Of a stretch of DNA of 64,000 nt, positions 34,397-46,880 are shown in pieces. Below the pieces are notes generated by a model, which was not told the origin of the DNA, ran no database searches, and saw nothing but the letters and a program-made list of their open reading frames with translations. The translations under genes and the position numbers were made by a program. The stretch lies in assembly GCF_964340395.1 (NCBI RefSeq), contig NC_135552.1, positions 2,073,017 through 2,137,016 on the forward strand. The letters run 5' to 3'. How positions within the stretch are numbered: position 1 is the stretch's first letter; every line of letters starts with the position of its first letter. The stretch comes from Glandiceps talaboti. Its lineage: Eukaryota > Hemichordata > Enteropneusta > Spengelidae.

Positions 34397-35404
34397 CAAA
34401 AAAACACTGCTTTCCAGCAGACCTTTCCCACCTATGGGAGTTGTGCACCCCCCCCCCCTCCCATATTACTTCTGCAAAAAAAATTTAATTCTCTGAGATA
34501 GGACAAAAATACACATTTTGATAACACATACAAATTCTACCCACTTTATGCAACTTTAGTCAGTTATTATTTCATAATCAATTTAATAGTATAGAAATGT
34601 TTTTGCTTGACTTATTCTCATTGGCTTTTCTAACCATTGGGGTCGATTTTTCAGGGAGAAACAGTAGAACAATAAAAAATCAATTAATTATACTGTATTT
34701 GCAAATTTATACACACAGTTCTTTCTTTATAGTGGTTTCCCAAACCTGGGCAAGTTTACCTTCGTCAAGATTTGATTTCTTCCTTTCACCCCATTTCATA
34801 AAAAAATATTGTCTACAAATTATAACCTTGAAAATTTAATATCAACCATATGGGAGCACTTTGGTAAATGTAATTTATATTGAATGTATTTTTTCATTAT
34901 TTTATTAAATAAAACACAATATATTAACCAAACTGTATTAATACAATTTCCATGCAAGTTTATTTTCAGGAAGCCAGGCTCGACAAAGATGGACAAATGA
35001 TGGAAAATGTGAGTCAAAAAACTGTCTTTTTAATATTTAATATGTATATACATTGAAAGTTAGATTTAGAAACTTTATTTCTATTTGATTGTCATGTCTG
35101 CAATATAAAATAAATTTAGAAAATAATATAATTGCATTGTGAGTGAATACTTCAATTCTTATACTATTTCTTAAATTTCTTTCTTTTAGCCTGTGGTGAT
35201 ATGAAGACCCAAGACTGATCGATGTATTTGATTATTACGATACTGATGTGTATTTTGCATTTATGTATATCTATTAAAATGTAATTTATGTATTGAAATG
35301 TATTTTTAAGTTATTTTATTAGTAGAACTTTTGGAGGAGTTTAGAAGAACAGAAAAACAGTTTCAGACATCAGCACCAAGTAAGTTTTTTGAGTTTTTTT
35401 TAGT
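34397..35404. other. Non-coding
   Basis: AT-rich sequence with a C run at about 34448-34458 and short TATTTAATATGTATATAC-like tracts. No supported exon. Confidence 0.4.
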
Positions 35405-36590
35405 TTGTATGGCTGCATGAATGATTGCTCTTTTAACTATCCCACCTCACCCCTTCCAACATACGTACATCAAATACACTATCATTTTTGCGTCTCCGGC
35501 ACCAATTGTCATATCTGCGCCATCATCTACCTCGCGTTTCGGTCCGCAGTCTTTGCTGCACATGATCATATATTACATATTGACATACACAAACAGCACT
35601 CCTCGATTTTTGTTATCCCTTTCCGTACGTCTGGTTTCTTGTGGATTTTGGTTTTCTCTGACTAGGTGGGTCTCTAGGGTTGATTACTTTGTTGTTTGGT
35701 TGGTTGGCGTTGGTTGGTCGGTTGGTCGGTTGGTTGGTTGGTTGGCAATGGTTCGTTGGTTAGTCCTTTGTAGGTTTTACATATTTTTCACTTGCTGTCT
35801 ATGGCCTTAATCTCTCATACCAACACACATAAACCTCACAAACCTCCGCCGTGTCGCCGCCATCTCTATTACTGCCGTGTCGCCATCTTTATTTGCCATC
35901 ACCGTTGTGCGTCATATTCATTACAACAATACAATAAAGTCCCCCATTCATTTTAACTTTCTGTATGTATGTTTGTATGGTTTAGAGTTATAATGGCACA
36001 TTCCATTACAACTCTTCATATTCGCAGTCAAGCATGTGCATGTATGTTAACCCTCTCCCCCCCCAAAAAAACAAAAAGTATGTGTCCTTGTATGGTGATT
36101 CAAATTGGCAACAAAGAATTGCTTGGCAGTGATGACACCCCTAGCATTGACTAGATAATATGGATTTTAGAGTAATCAATTTCCAATGCGGCCTAAATTC
36201 AACTGCATACAGAGCTCAGTAGAGCTATCAAACATTTAATCCTCTTTTTATCAGGGGGGTGGGTTGGTCAATTTCACTACAAACATTCAAATTAAACTCT
36301 CAAATCCAGGGGACCATATAGCCAGAATTACCATACGAGTATGACTACATTCTCAGTCTAAATAATTGTTGGCATAAAAATGCTACTAATGACTGAGTGA
36401 ATTTAAGGTACTGTCGTCTTTAGTGTATCCATGGCAGTGTATTTCAAGGCAATATCTATTATATGGTACGTCTACAGAATATCAAGTATACATCACTTAC
36501 ACCTAAAAGCTATGAATGGTAAGCGTCATCTAGAAGTTCTTTACTTATCTTTGCTGTTCATCTACAATTGATCTGTGCTGTCATGAACAC
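35405..36590 (+). repeat. Segmental duplication, left copy
   Basis: Diverged direct copy of 38440-39620. Shared blocks in the same order: CATATATTACATAT with ACACAAACRG, TATAATGGCAC, a C-run/A-run junction, ACAAAGAATTGCTTGGCAG, CCCCTAGCATTGACTAGATA, CAGAGCTCAGT, TTCAAGGCAAT.TCTATTA, and TATCAAGTRTACATCAC. No intact gene is visible in either copy. The block between, 37078-38142, is a minisatellite. Confidence 0.8.
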
Positions 36591-36963
36591 AGATGAAAAG
36601 TGATGTAGCCTCAAATATTCATCTGAAAGTTGTTCATAAACTGATAAATTTTCATCAAGTCTTCATCAAAGACAGTCTTCAATATTTCAACTTACTAGCC
36701 AAGTCAAATTCAGAATTTTTTATGACAAATATGGCCCATATTTTGTCATCATTGCAAAGGTCACCAAACAAAGCAATGACAAGGTCTCAAAGCTCATTAT
36801 AAATAAAATGGGTATTAAGTCATTTAATTTAGGTTTCTATGTATTAAGCTACCAGACTGAGCTTGTGCACAAAATGTGAAGTTTGACATTTGTGCCAGGC
36901 TTGGTTGAAATTGGTCTATGCATCGCTGCTGTATACTGTGCACTATGATTAATGTTTGGCTAT

Positions 36964-37004
36964 TTGACCTTGAAGATACAGGTCGAGGTCAAAGGTCGAG
37001 GTCT
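36964..37004 (+). promoter_or_regulatory. Cluster of nuclear-receptor half-sites
   Basis: TGACCTTGA (inverse of the extended TCAAGGTCA half-site) is followed within 10 bp by AGGTCGAGGTCAAAGGTCGA, which contains a DR1-type pair AGGTCA-A-AGGTCG and further half-sites. Such clusters bind ERR/HNF4/COUP/RXR-type receptors, but similar GGTCA-rich strings also occur inside invertebrate repeats. Confidence 0.35.
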
Positions 37005-37077
37005 CAGAAAGACCATTATCAATAATATGGATATGGATAATATAACACTCAAAGTGGGTCACTATTACACACTTCAA

Positions 37078-38142
37078 TAATAGCACTCGGTATTAAATAG
37101 CACTATTGCAAGAAATGTGGGAATTGAATACAAGCATCCATTATTAAATAGCACTATTGCAAGACATGTGGGAATTGAATACTAGCACTATTGCAAGAAA
37201 TGTGGGAATTGAATACCAGCACCTGGTATTAAATAGCACTATTGCAAGACATGTGGGAATTGAATAATAGCACCCGGTATTAAATAGCACTATTGCAAGA
37301 AATGTGGGAATTGAATACTAGCAACCGGTATTAAATAGCACTATTGCAAGAAATGTGGGAATTGAATACTAGCACCCGGTATTAAATAGCACTATTGCAA
37401 GAAATGTGGGAATTGAATACTAGCACCCGGTATTAAATAGCACTATTGCAAGAAATGTGGGAATTGAATAATAGCACCCGGTATTAAATAGCACTATTGC
37501 AAGAAATGTGGGAATTGAATACCAGCAACCGGTATTAAATAGCACTATTGCAAGACATGTGGGAATTGAATACTAGCACCAAGTATTAAATAGCACTATT
37601 GCAAGAAATGTGGGAATTGAATACTAGCACCCGGTATTAAATAGCACTATTGCAAGAAATGTGGGAATTGAATACTAGCAACCGGTATTAAATAGCACTA
37701 TTGCAAGAAATGTGGGAATTGAATACTAGCACCCGGTCTTAAATAGCACTATTGCAAGAAATGTGGGAATTGAATACTAGCACCCGGTATTAAATAGCAC
37801 TATTGCAAGAAATGTGGGAATTGAATACTAGCAACCGGTATTAAATAGCACTATTGCAAGAAATGTGGGAATTGAATACTAGCACCCGGTATTAAATAGC
37901 ACTATTGCAAGAAATGTGGGAATTGAATAATAGCACCCGGTATTAAATAGCACTATTGCAAGAAATGTGGGAATTGAATACTAGCAACCGGTATTAAATA
38001 GCACTATTGCAAGAAATGTGGGAATTGAATACTAGCACCCGGTATTAAATAGCACTATTGCAAGAAATGTGGGAATTGAATACTAGCAACCGGTATTAAA
38101 TAGCACTATTGCAAGAAATGTGGGAATTGAATACTAGCAACC
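37078..38142. repeat. 51-bp minisatellite, about 21 copies
   Basis: Units of 51 bp with core GGTATTAAATAGCACTATTG and AAATGTGGGAATTGAATACT. CACCCGG and CAACCGG variants alternate in a semi-regular pattern through the right half, suggesting a 102-bp or longer higher-order unit. The left end is irregular, with a shortened unit near 37175-37200. Confidence 0.97.
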
Positions 38143-38439
38143 GTTCATGTTGTACTTAAAAATAGTGACCCCCCCTGCAATTCATCCACAAAACAATCCC
38201 CCCCCCCTGACAAATATAAAAACACAATGTCCTGCCCATCTGTTGACAGGAAACACTCTTTTTGTTCACGCACACTGCATATATAGTTAATTTTACATGT
38301 TACATTTTCAGTAATTTTAATTTTTATACTATTTTTTTATAACATTAGCATGGAACTATAACAAAACAATAGATGGTTACAAAGGCCAAAGAAAATGATT
38401 ATCAAAATCTTGTGAAATTAAAATGCTTTTACTTTTCTA

Positions 38440-39018
38440 AGTATGAATGAATGAATGAGTGACTGTTGTTCTTATAACCCCCTCTCCAACCTACACATTT
38501 CAAATACTACCCGTATTTTCATCATCATCGCCATCAACTACCTCACGCCTCGGTCCTTTTTTGCCATCACTACGCATGACCACATATTACATATACACAA
38601 ACGGTTCATCTTTTTTCTTTTTCTTCTCATTTTGGGTTGTCCTCAGGTTAGGTTAGGTCAGAGGGTCGGTAGTTTGGATTATTTTCACTTGCCTGGCTAT
38701 GGACTTTCTCTCATACTTAACATCCACAGACACAAATTTCGCACTTCCACCACTGTCACCAATTTCACCACGTCTCCGTTTGCATTCATCATCTTCGCTG
38801 CGTCTTCATCTGCATTCGCCATCCTTCCCGCGTCTCCACCTGCATTCGTCATGTTCGCCCTGTGTCATATTCAAGTTATTTTTACACCAACACCAACACA
38901 AACTATAGGTTTTCATGTTTGAGAGTTATAATGGCACCATACCCTCATAACTCCTCACTATTGGCTGTCAAGCATTGTGAGTGTGTGTATTAAACTTGCC
39001 CCCCCCCCCAAAAAAAAA

Positions 39019-39049
<31 letters not shown>

Positions 39050-39620
39050 AAGTAATAAATAAAAATAAAGGAAAAACTGTGGCCTATTGTATATAAAAGG
39101 GTATGTATGGCATCTCAAAGGAAGCGACAAAGAATTGCTTGGCAGCAATGATACCCCTAGCATTGACTAGATAATATGGACGTTAGATTCAATATTTCAT
39201 GCGCCACATTTCAACAGAGCTCAGTGAAGTTCTACCAACCCTGTACATCATATCATTGGGATTAGGAATGGACAATAAAAATATCAAGGATCTAACGTTC
39301 AGGGGACTTTTTTGCCCGACTTGCCATATCATAACGGTACTCGGTATATACCAGTTAATCTAGATGAATGAAATAAATGAAATAAAATATACCATAAGTT
39401 CTATAAATAGTCTATACATATAATGACCAACTGAAAGTACTATCGTCTGGCTTTTGTGGCTGTCATTCAAGGCAATTTCTATTACATCTACAAGATATCA
39501 AGTGTACATCACCTACATCTGACGGCTTAGAGTGTTAAGTGTCTTCTCTAGGGTACTTACTTTTTATTATTCGTCTACATTTGATCATGATGTGTGATGA
39601 TGATGAACGTAAGTGTAGTC
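38440..39620 (+). repeat. Segmental duplication, right copy
   Basis: Partner of 35405-36590. It contains an (AAAT)n expansion at about 39009-39060 where the left copy has a short A run, and a GCATTCGCCATCTTC-like short tandem at about 38765-38850. The copies differ by many substitutions and indels, so the duplication is not recent. Confidence 0.8.
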
Positions 39621-39831
39621 TGTAATGTACGCCGTGATGGGGCGCCCTCACACTTCAGCCAACCCCTCCCACGCCGGTGAGGGCGGAACGTCAGGACGTA
39701 TCTTACAGTCTAACGTTAAGTGACACACAAAATTAATATGTATGCGTAAGAGCAAATGACACACATCTTATGGCAAATGACTAGCGTATGGAAATAAATG
39801 ACACACATAAGGCAAGTAATGCACGTATGAC

Positions 39832-40045
39832 CACAGGGGCGTGTAATATTTCTTAGATTGTTGTTTTCCTGGTCTACAGACTAGATATAACAACCTTTTG
39901 ACTATATATTCCTACCTGTAAGTAAGGAAAAAACATTTCCGCTACTTTAGAGATTGACACATTTGTAGCAGCAGGATTCGTACGATATTTTCCTAAGAAA
40001 ACGGCGATCCAGGGCGGCAATCTAAGCAATAATACGTGCCCTGTG
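39832..40045. mobile_element. hAT-like MITE, copy 2
   Basis: Begins CACAGGGGCGTGTAATATTT and ends TACGTGCCCTGTG, with the same interior as copies 1 and 3 (CTACAGACTAGATATAACAA, GTACGATATTTTCCTAAGAA). The right TIR has point changes and a small internal insertion (CGATCCAGGGCGG). The flanks share only TGAC, so the target duplication has decayed. Older than copy 3. Confidence 0.85.
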
Positions 40046-40099
40046 CTCGTGACTATAAATGACGCACACACAAGGCGAATGATGCACACATGACAATAA

Positions 40100-43000
40100 A
40101 TCTAAATGACACACATGACTACATGAGATGACTACATGCGATATGACTACATGAGGTGACTACATGCGATGTGACTACATGAGGTGACTACATGCGATGT
40201 GACTACATGAGATGACTACATGAGATGACTACATACGATATGACTACATGAGGTGACTACATGCGATGTGACTACATGAGATGACTACATGCGATATGAC
40301 TACATTAGATGACTACATGCAATACTGCGATGCGAGATGATGACATGATATGCGGCGATTTTGTAATGACGTTATGCCATTCGTAGATTATTCAATATGC
40401 ATAAGGGGTAGACCATTCGATATCCTGGGGGGCTTGGAAGATTGGTGGAGAGTCATTATTTTTTTTCCCACCTGCTTGCCTGAGAATTATTTTTTTCTCC
40501 TTTTCCTATGCTGGCAACTTTTTTTTTCTTTGCTTCTTTGAGATATCCGGATTTTTTTTTTACGTCAATGTTGAACACCTACATTTGTTGCCACAATTTT
40601 CTGTTGGGTTTTGGCACACGGTAATAGAGAGAGTAAAAAGATGCTGTTCTATCACACACATATTATATTTAAAAAACTACATATTTCATACATGTTTGAT
40701 TTTCAATTAAATAAGCATGCCATGGTATGGTGACACACTGAAAATACAAATCGGAAACTTGATTGGTGAGCTCAAACATTCAGATAGACCGGTCAGTTTC
40801 TCCAGATTGGTGGATGGGGGGGGGTGTCAGTGTTTTTTTTCCATTGGGCCGACAAAAAGTCACTGACCCCCCCCCCCCCCTGAATAAAGTTTCATAGCAT
40901 CTGACAGTAAGTTGTAGAGGGAAGAGCTTTGAGACTGGGATATGTCCACCTCTTGTGCGAGTGTCTGTGAATGGGGGGGGGGGGGGGTTCTAGCCGGTCT
41001 CCCCCTAGAAAACGGCCTGGATGATTTTTACTTCTAAAGGCAATGTTTAGGCTATTCACAGACACTTTCAGACAATAATTTACAAATTTTACAAGACAGC
41101 TCTAACATGTAAAAAGCAACTCTGTGAGGTTGAAACATTTTTGAAATAAAGTTTCATAGCATCTTGACAGTAAGAGTTGGAGGAAAGAACTTTGATTTGA
41201 GACTGGAACATGTCTACCTCTTACGGGGGGTTCTCGGGGGTCCCCCTAGCAGCCCTCGAGGTTTTTTACTTCTCAAGCAATGTTTAGGCTATTCACAGAC
41301 ACTTTCAGACAATAATTTGCAAGCTTTACAAGACAGCTCTAACATGTAAAAAGCAACTACACATGGTTGAAACATTTTTGAAATAAAATTTCATAGCATC
41401 TTGACAGTAAGAGGTGGAGGGAAGAACTTTGATTTGAGGCTTGGACATGTCTACCTCTTATGGGGGGGGGGGGTCCTAGGGGATCTCCCCTAGAAGCTTT
41501 TTAAGTTTTTTTTTTACCAATTTTGGTGAATCTTATTGTTGGTTTAACGAATGAGTGGCCTCTGGGGTGATGGAGTCCAAGGCCCCCCCCCCCCCGCCAG
41601 ATCTGCAGTTTTTTGTTTCTATTTAGGCGATTTTTAGGTTATTCATAGCCTCTGAGATATATATTGCCAAACATCGAAAAGCTAAAGTAAATATAACTTT
41701 TTACATAAGTTTTCCATGTTATAAAAGTGGGCCTGTGACATTGGTATAGGGTCATTGATATTGCATTTATAGTAAAGTTACTGATGTGTTAGAGCACTTT
41801 AGGAGGTCATACCTAGTGTACAATATAAACTTGAATTTGAGTTGTGGTGTCGATACATGTAGTGTCTGAAATAGGAAGTATAGCATCCCTTTTGACAAAT
41901 TCATACTGAAGAGACTAGAACAATTTAGATTAAGTTCTTTTATAAACTATCCAATAGTATGAAGGTTACCATTACAAAACCTTCAAGTTCACTTTTGCCC
42001 CAAAGTGTAAGATAAGTGAAGCACTGATTGTGAAACAGCCAAACACTTACATGGCATGTTCTGTAACTAGTGTTGTAGCTAGGTAATACATGTATTATAT
42101 GTATATTTTTTATGTATAGTTATGTTTGAACCCTTACATGAAGTAATATGTAAACCATTTACGAAAGAAACAGAGACAAGAACAAATATTATATGTACCA
42201 CAGGCTAACGAAACTGACTGGTCCCTGACATGTGTTTGAAACTGTTTGTCATGATTTGACAAGTGTCCTGGTTGGAGAGGTACGAGCAATTTGAACAGTA
42301 TACTCGAACCTGTGCATCATTTCCCTGCCAAGACATTTTTTTTCTAGCAGCAGTGGTCCATCTTTTTTTTCCATAACCCTCTCATATCCGGATTTTTTTT
42401 TCAAGCAAATCAATTTGGCATCTTTTTTCCCCCAAAATCTTCCAAGCCCCCCCCCCAGGATATCAAATGGTCCACCTCTTACCACGTGCAACATGCTGAG
42501 GAGTACTCCCTAGCCTGTTTCATATTAATACTCGTATTATGCATATTGAATAATCTACGAATGGCATAACGTCATTACAAAATCGCCGCATATCATGTCA
42601 TCATCGCAGTATTGCATATAGTCATCTCATGTAGTCATGTCGCATGTAGTCATCTCATGTAGTCATCTCATGTAGTCATATCGCATGTAGTCATCTCATG
42701 TAGTCACATCGCATGTAGTCACCTCATGTAGTCATATCGCATGTAGTCACCTCATGTAGTCATATCGCATGTAGTCATCTCATGTAGTCATATCGCATGT
42801 AGTCATCTCATGTAGTCATATCGCATGTAGTCATCTCATGTAGTCACATCGCATGCAGTCACCTCATGTAGTCATATCGCATGTAGTCATCTCATGTCAT
42901 ATCGCATGTAGTCATCTCATGTAGTCACATCGCATGTAGTCATATCGCATGTAGTCACCTCATGTAGTCATATCGCATATAGTCATCTCATATAGTCATA

Positions 43001-43128
43001 TCGCATATAGTCATTGCAGTATTGCATATAGTCATTGTAGTATTGCATATAGTCATTGCAGTATTGCATATAGTCATTGCAGTATTGCATATAGTCATTG
43101 CAGTATTGTATTTTCGAATATTGGCAGG
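40100..43128. mobile_element. Foldback element, copy 2, with satellite outer arms on both sides
   Basis: Outer left arm, 40106-40395: the inverse of the CATCTCATGTAGTCATATCG array, then the inverse of the AAAATCGCCGCATATCATG and ATTGAATAATCTACGAATGG blocks. Inner left end, 40403-40560: AAGGGGTAGACCATTCGATA. Centre, 40735-42065: about 95% like copy 1 by eye, with about 250-bp internal units. Inner right arm, about 41930-42482. Outer right arm, 42537-43128. The left side lacks about 62 bp of spacer present on the right and most of the inner arm, so it is partly deleted. No ORF. Confidence 0.85.
42607..43110. repeat. 28-bp tandem array, right outer arm of foldback copy 2
   Basis: The same 13 + 15 bp alternating units and the same closing 21-bp GCATATAGTCATTGCAGTAT units as 22422-22808. 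Both arrays end in TTTTCGAATATTGGCAGGCA, marking a common outer boundary. Confidence 0.95.
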
Positions 43129-44512
<1,384 letters not shown>

Positions 44513-44610
44513 GAACGCTTACAGAAGAACAAACGACGGTAAACATAACCAAAAAAGTGTACAATACATCGGATTTTATTTAACCCCAGATCGGTGCATG
44601 TGGACGTGGT

Positions 44611-44818
44611 CACAGGGGCGTGTAATATTGCATAGATTGTTGTTTTCCAGGTCTACAGACTAAATATAACAACCTTTTGAATATATATTCCTACCTGTAT
44701 AGGGAAAGAGATATTTATAGTATACGTAGTACTATAGATCGATACATTTGTAGCAGCAAGATTCGTATGATATTTTCCTAAGAAAACGGAAATCTAAGCA
44801 ATAATACACGCCCCTGTG
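44611..44818. mobile_element. hAT-like MITE, copy 3, perfect 8-bp duplication
   Basis: Starts CACAGGGGCGTGTAATATTG and ends AATAATACACGCCCCTGTG. Both flanks are GACGTGGT (44603-44610 and 44819-44826), a perfect 8-bp target duplication. This fixes the family as hAT-like and this copy as comparatively young. It lies about 260 bp upstream of the zinc-transporter start codon. Confidence 0.95.
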
Positions 44819-44826
44819 GACGTGGT

Positions 44827-45080
44827 ACGCACGACCAGCGACCCATTCTATGCAAATTAGGTTATTGTTCAACACAGCCCCGCCTTTCAATATGACTTGA
44901 GCCAATGAATCAGGCTTTGGCTGACCTAAATCACATTAATCATTATCAGATTTTGATAACATAGGCCACGTTATCTGCATCTGGCGCATCTGGCCAGACA
45001 GGTAATGCGAGTGTGCAGTTAGTGTTGATCACTCTAGTACTCTCGTACCAGTGTTGTATGACATCACCTAATGAATCGAC
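44827..45080 (+). promoter_or_regulatory. Proximal upstream region of the ZIP gene
   Basis: Between the MITE and the start codon are an octamer ATGCAAAT (about 44852), a GC-box-like AGCCCCGCC (about 44876), a GATAAC and inverse TTATCT pair (about 44954 and 44971) and E-box-like CATCTG. No TATA box at a sensible distance and no clean metal-response element (TGCRCNC) were found. The transcription start is not defined. Confidence 0.35.
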
Positions 45081-45494
45081 ATGTCGATTGTTATCGTGTT
45101 TGTAGTATTGGGCTTGTTTCAAGTAACTGATCAGGCTGGCGACGATCTTCAAGTTCACAGTGTCGATCTCTCTCCGCAACATACACGTCTTTTACCGTTA
45201 CCCGACGTATTTCTCGACAATCTTGTCAATAAGTACGGTACAAACGGTAAGCTATCTATGTACCAACTCCAACAATTACTGGAGAGGCTAAGTCTGAATG
45301 GACAACACAATACCAACGCAGTTCTCGAAGATGGCGAACACTTTTCCGTGAACAATATGAAAGCCATGGAGCACCCGAACCATCTAGGAAAGTATGATGT
45401 CAAGAGAAGCTATGAAGCCAATACGGGTGAAATTGCCCGTACAGTAGGCGAAACTGTCGTCCAAAGCAGCGTACAAGACATAAGGGAGAACACG
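45081..45494 (+). CDS. SLC39A-like: ZIP (SLC39A, LIV-1 type) zinc transporter, exon 1
   Basis: 138 codons from ATG to a good donor, ACG|GTGAGT, ending phase 0. Residues 1-19 (MSIVIVFVVLGLFQVTDQA) are a signal peptide. Residues 44-70, FLDNLVNKYGTNGKLSMYQL then QQLLERL, match the helical pattern F-x-x-x-L-x-x-x-Y-G-x-x-G-x-L-(S/T)-x-x-x-L-x-x-L-L that opens the extracellular domain of LIV-1 ZIPs such as ZIP8, ZIP14 and ZIP4. A hydrophilic linker follows, with no His-rich stretch, unlike ZIP6/ZIP10. Family members import Zn2+ (some also Fe2+ or Mn2+) across the plasma membrane or out of organelles. Joining to 55354 restores frame and gives ...ENT-CYSF, the place where this family has its Thr-Cys junction. 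ZIP8/14-like is my best placement, by inference. Confidence 0.8.
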
Positions 45495-46394
45495 GTGAGT
45501 TAGGATTTGTATTTTAAAATTTAATATAATATTAATCAAAACGTGTAGTGGTCGAACGCGACTGACCATAGCTCTCTCACCGCTGGGGGCTCTTCTAACG
45601 AACCATGTTCCAATTAATTAACTACCACGCGACGGAAGTAACAACGTACATTTCTTCCAAGCATAAAAATAGGCTTTATAGGCCAGAACAAATATTTAAA
45701 AAAAGCTGTTGAACCTACGAATATTTTTGGAATTTCAATTTTTTTTTTTGATGATGAGCAATATATCCTCACTGGGGTTTAGCATGTTTGTTTTACTTTG
45801 AATGTGACATCTTTTCGGCAACAAAACATGCTGCAACTAGAAAGTACAGTAATTATCAGATATATTGAATCATTATGATAGAGACAGCAGTTCCTTGAGT
45901 TAAGGGAAGGAGGTACTGAAGGAAGCTTCAGGAATGTGATTTATGATAGGAATGCTCCATAAAAAGTGCACTTTCAAAAATAATGCATACACTCTTTCAA
46001 TGTGTGTACATGTTTTGGATATGGCGGAGGAGAAAGCCAAAAAAGTACCAAAAACTAAATTTTCTGACCCTTAATTTGCATAATAATAGCTTTACATACA
46101 ATAATCAGCGAAAATTCAAAAAAGTATCACCCAAAAATTTGAAATTCCCTCTTTTCAGGACCTACACCTTGAACGAGAGGTCTAAAATGATTCCTTTAGG
46201 TTATACCGCAACCTAGTACACCAAGCTTTTGTGGCCGTTGCCATGCACAACAGATCATTGATCAGTGACGAGTACATAATCCTAACGTTCTAATACATAT
46301 GTCTAAAATTGAATCCTGTCCGGAAATTAATGCAAGGGCTACTTGCACAGTTAGTGCACGGGTGCCAGTGAAGCTTGGTGAGATACAATCGGAC
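45495..46394. other. Intron 1 of the ZIP gene, 5' part
   Basis: Unique AT-rich intron sequence with no repeat or second-exon signal. Confidence 0.6.
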
Positions 46395-46880
46395 TAAAAA
46401 TAAAATCTGATGTAGTATACACATGTACAAGTCACAATTGTTTTGGCTGTTACTTTTACTGTCATTTGTTATTTTGTGAGTGCTTGTTACATACATCTGA
46501 CACAATACCATTTGTTTTCCAGAACCCAATTTCATACTTGCGAGATTGCCAACCACAATCCATCTTACAATATAACACTCACTGTTCGAAATTGAAAGAA
46601 AGAGAACCACCAAACAATAACGATAACGTCATTGTCTGTGTTCCATACTCATTCTCTTTTTGAACAGAGTGCACTGAAGTACTGTACTCATATGTTTCAA
46701 CATATTACACATTTTCATTAGTTGAGTGAATTCAATCAGCGATCTTGTGTGGCTTGGGGAAAACCTATGGTATTGTGTCAGATGTATGTAACAAGCACTC
46801 ACAAAAGAACAAATAGCAGTAAATGTAACAACTAAAAACAAATGGTGATGTGCATACTACGTCAAATTTTAATAATATTT
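46395..46880. mobile_element. Palindromic MITE in ZIP intron 1, arms about 125 bp
   Basis: The left arm 46395-46521 (TCTGATGTAGTATACACATG ... TTTTGTGAGTGCTTGTTACA ... AATACCATTTGTTTTCC) is inverted at 46756-46880 with only small differences. The spacer is about 235 bp. No coding. The TTTGTTTTCCAG at its inner left edge imitates a splice acceptor. Confidence 0.8.

Noticed and set aside
35405-35810. 86- and 129-codon ORFs in the left segmental copy
   Set aside because: The frames are not conserved in the right copy (38440-39620), and the right-copy ORFs are low-complexity readings.
46522-46660. A second ZIP exon after TTTGTTTTCCAG
   Set aside because: The acceptor belongs to the arm of a palindromic MITE, no good donor follows, and exon 1 joins 55354 in frame with the expected Thr-Cys junction.
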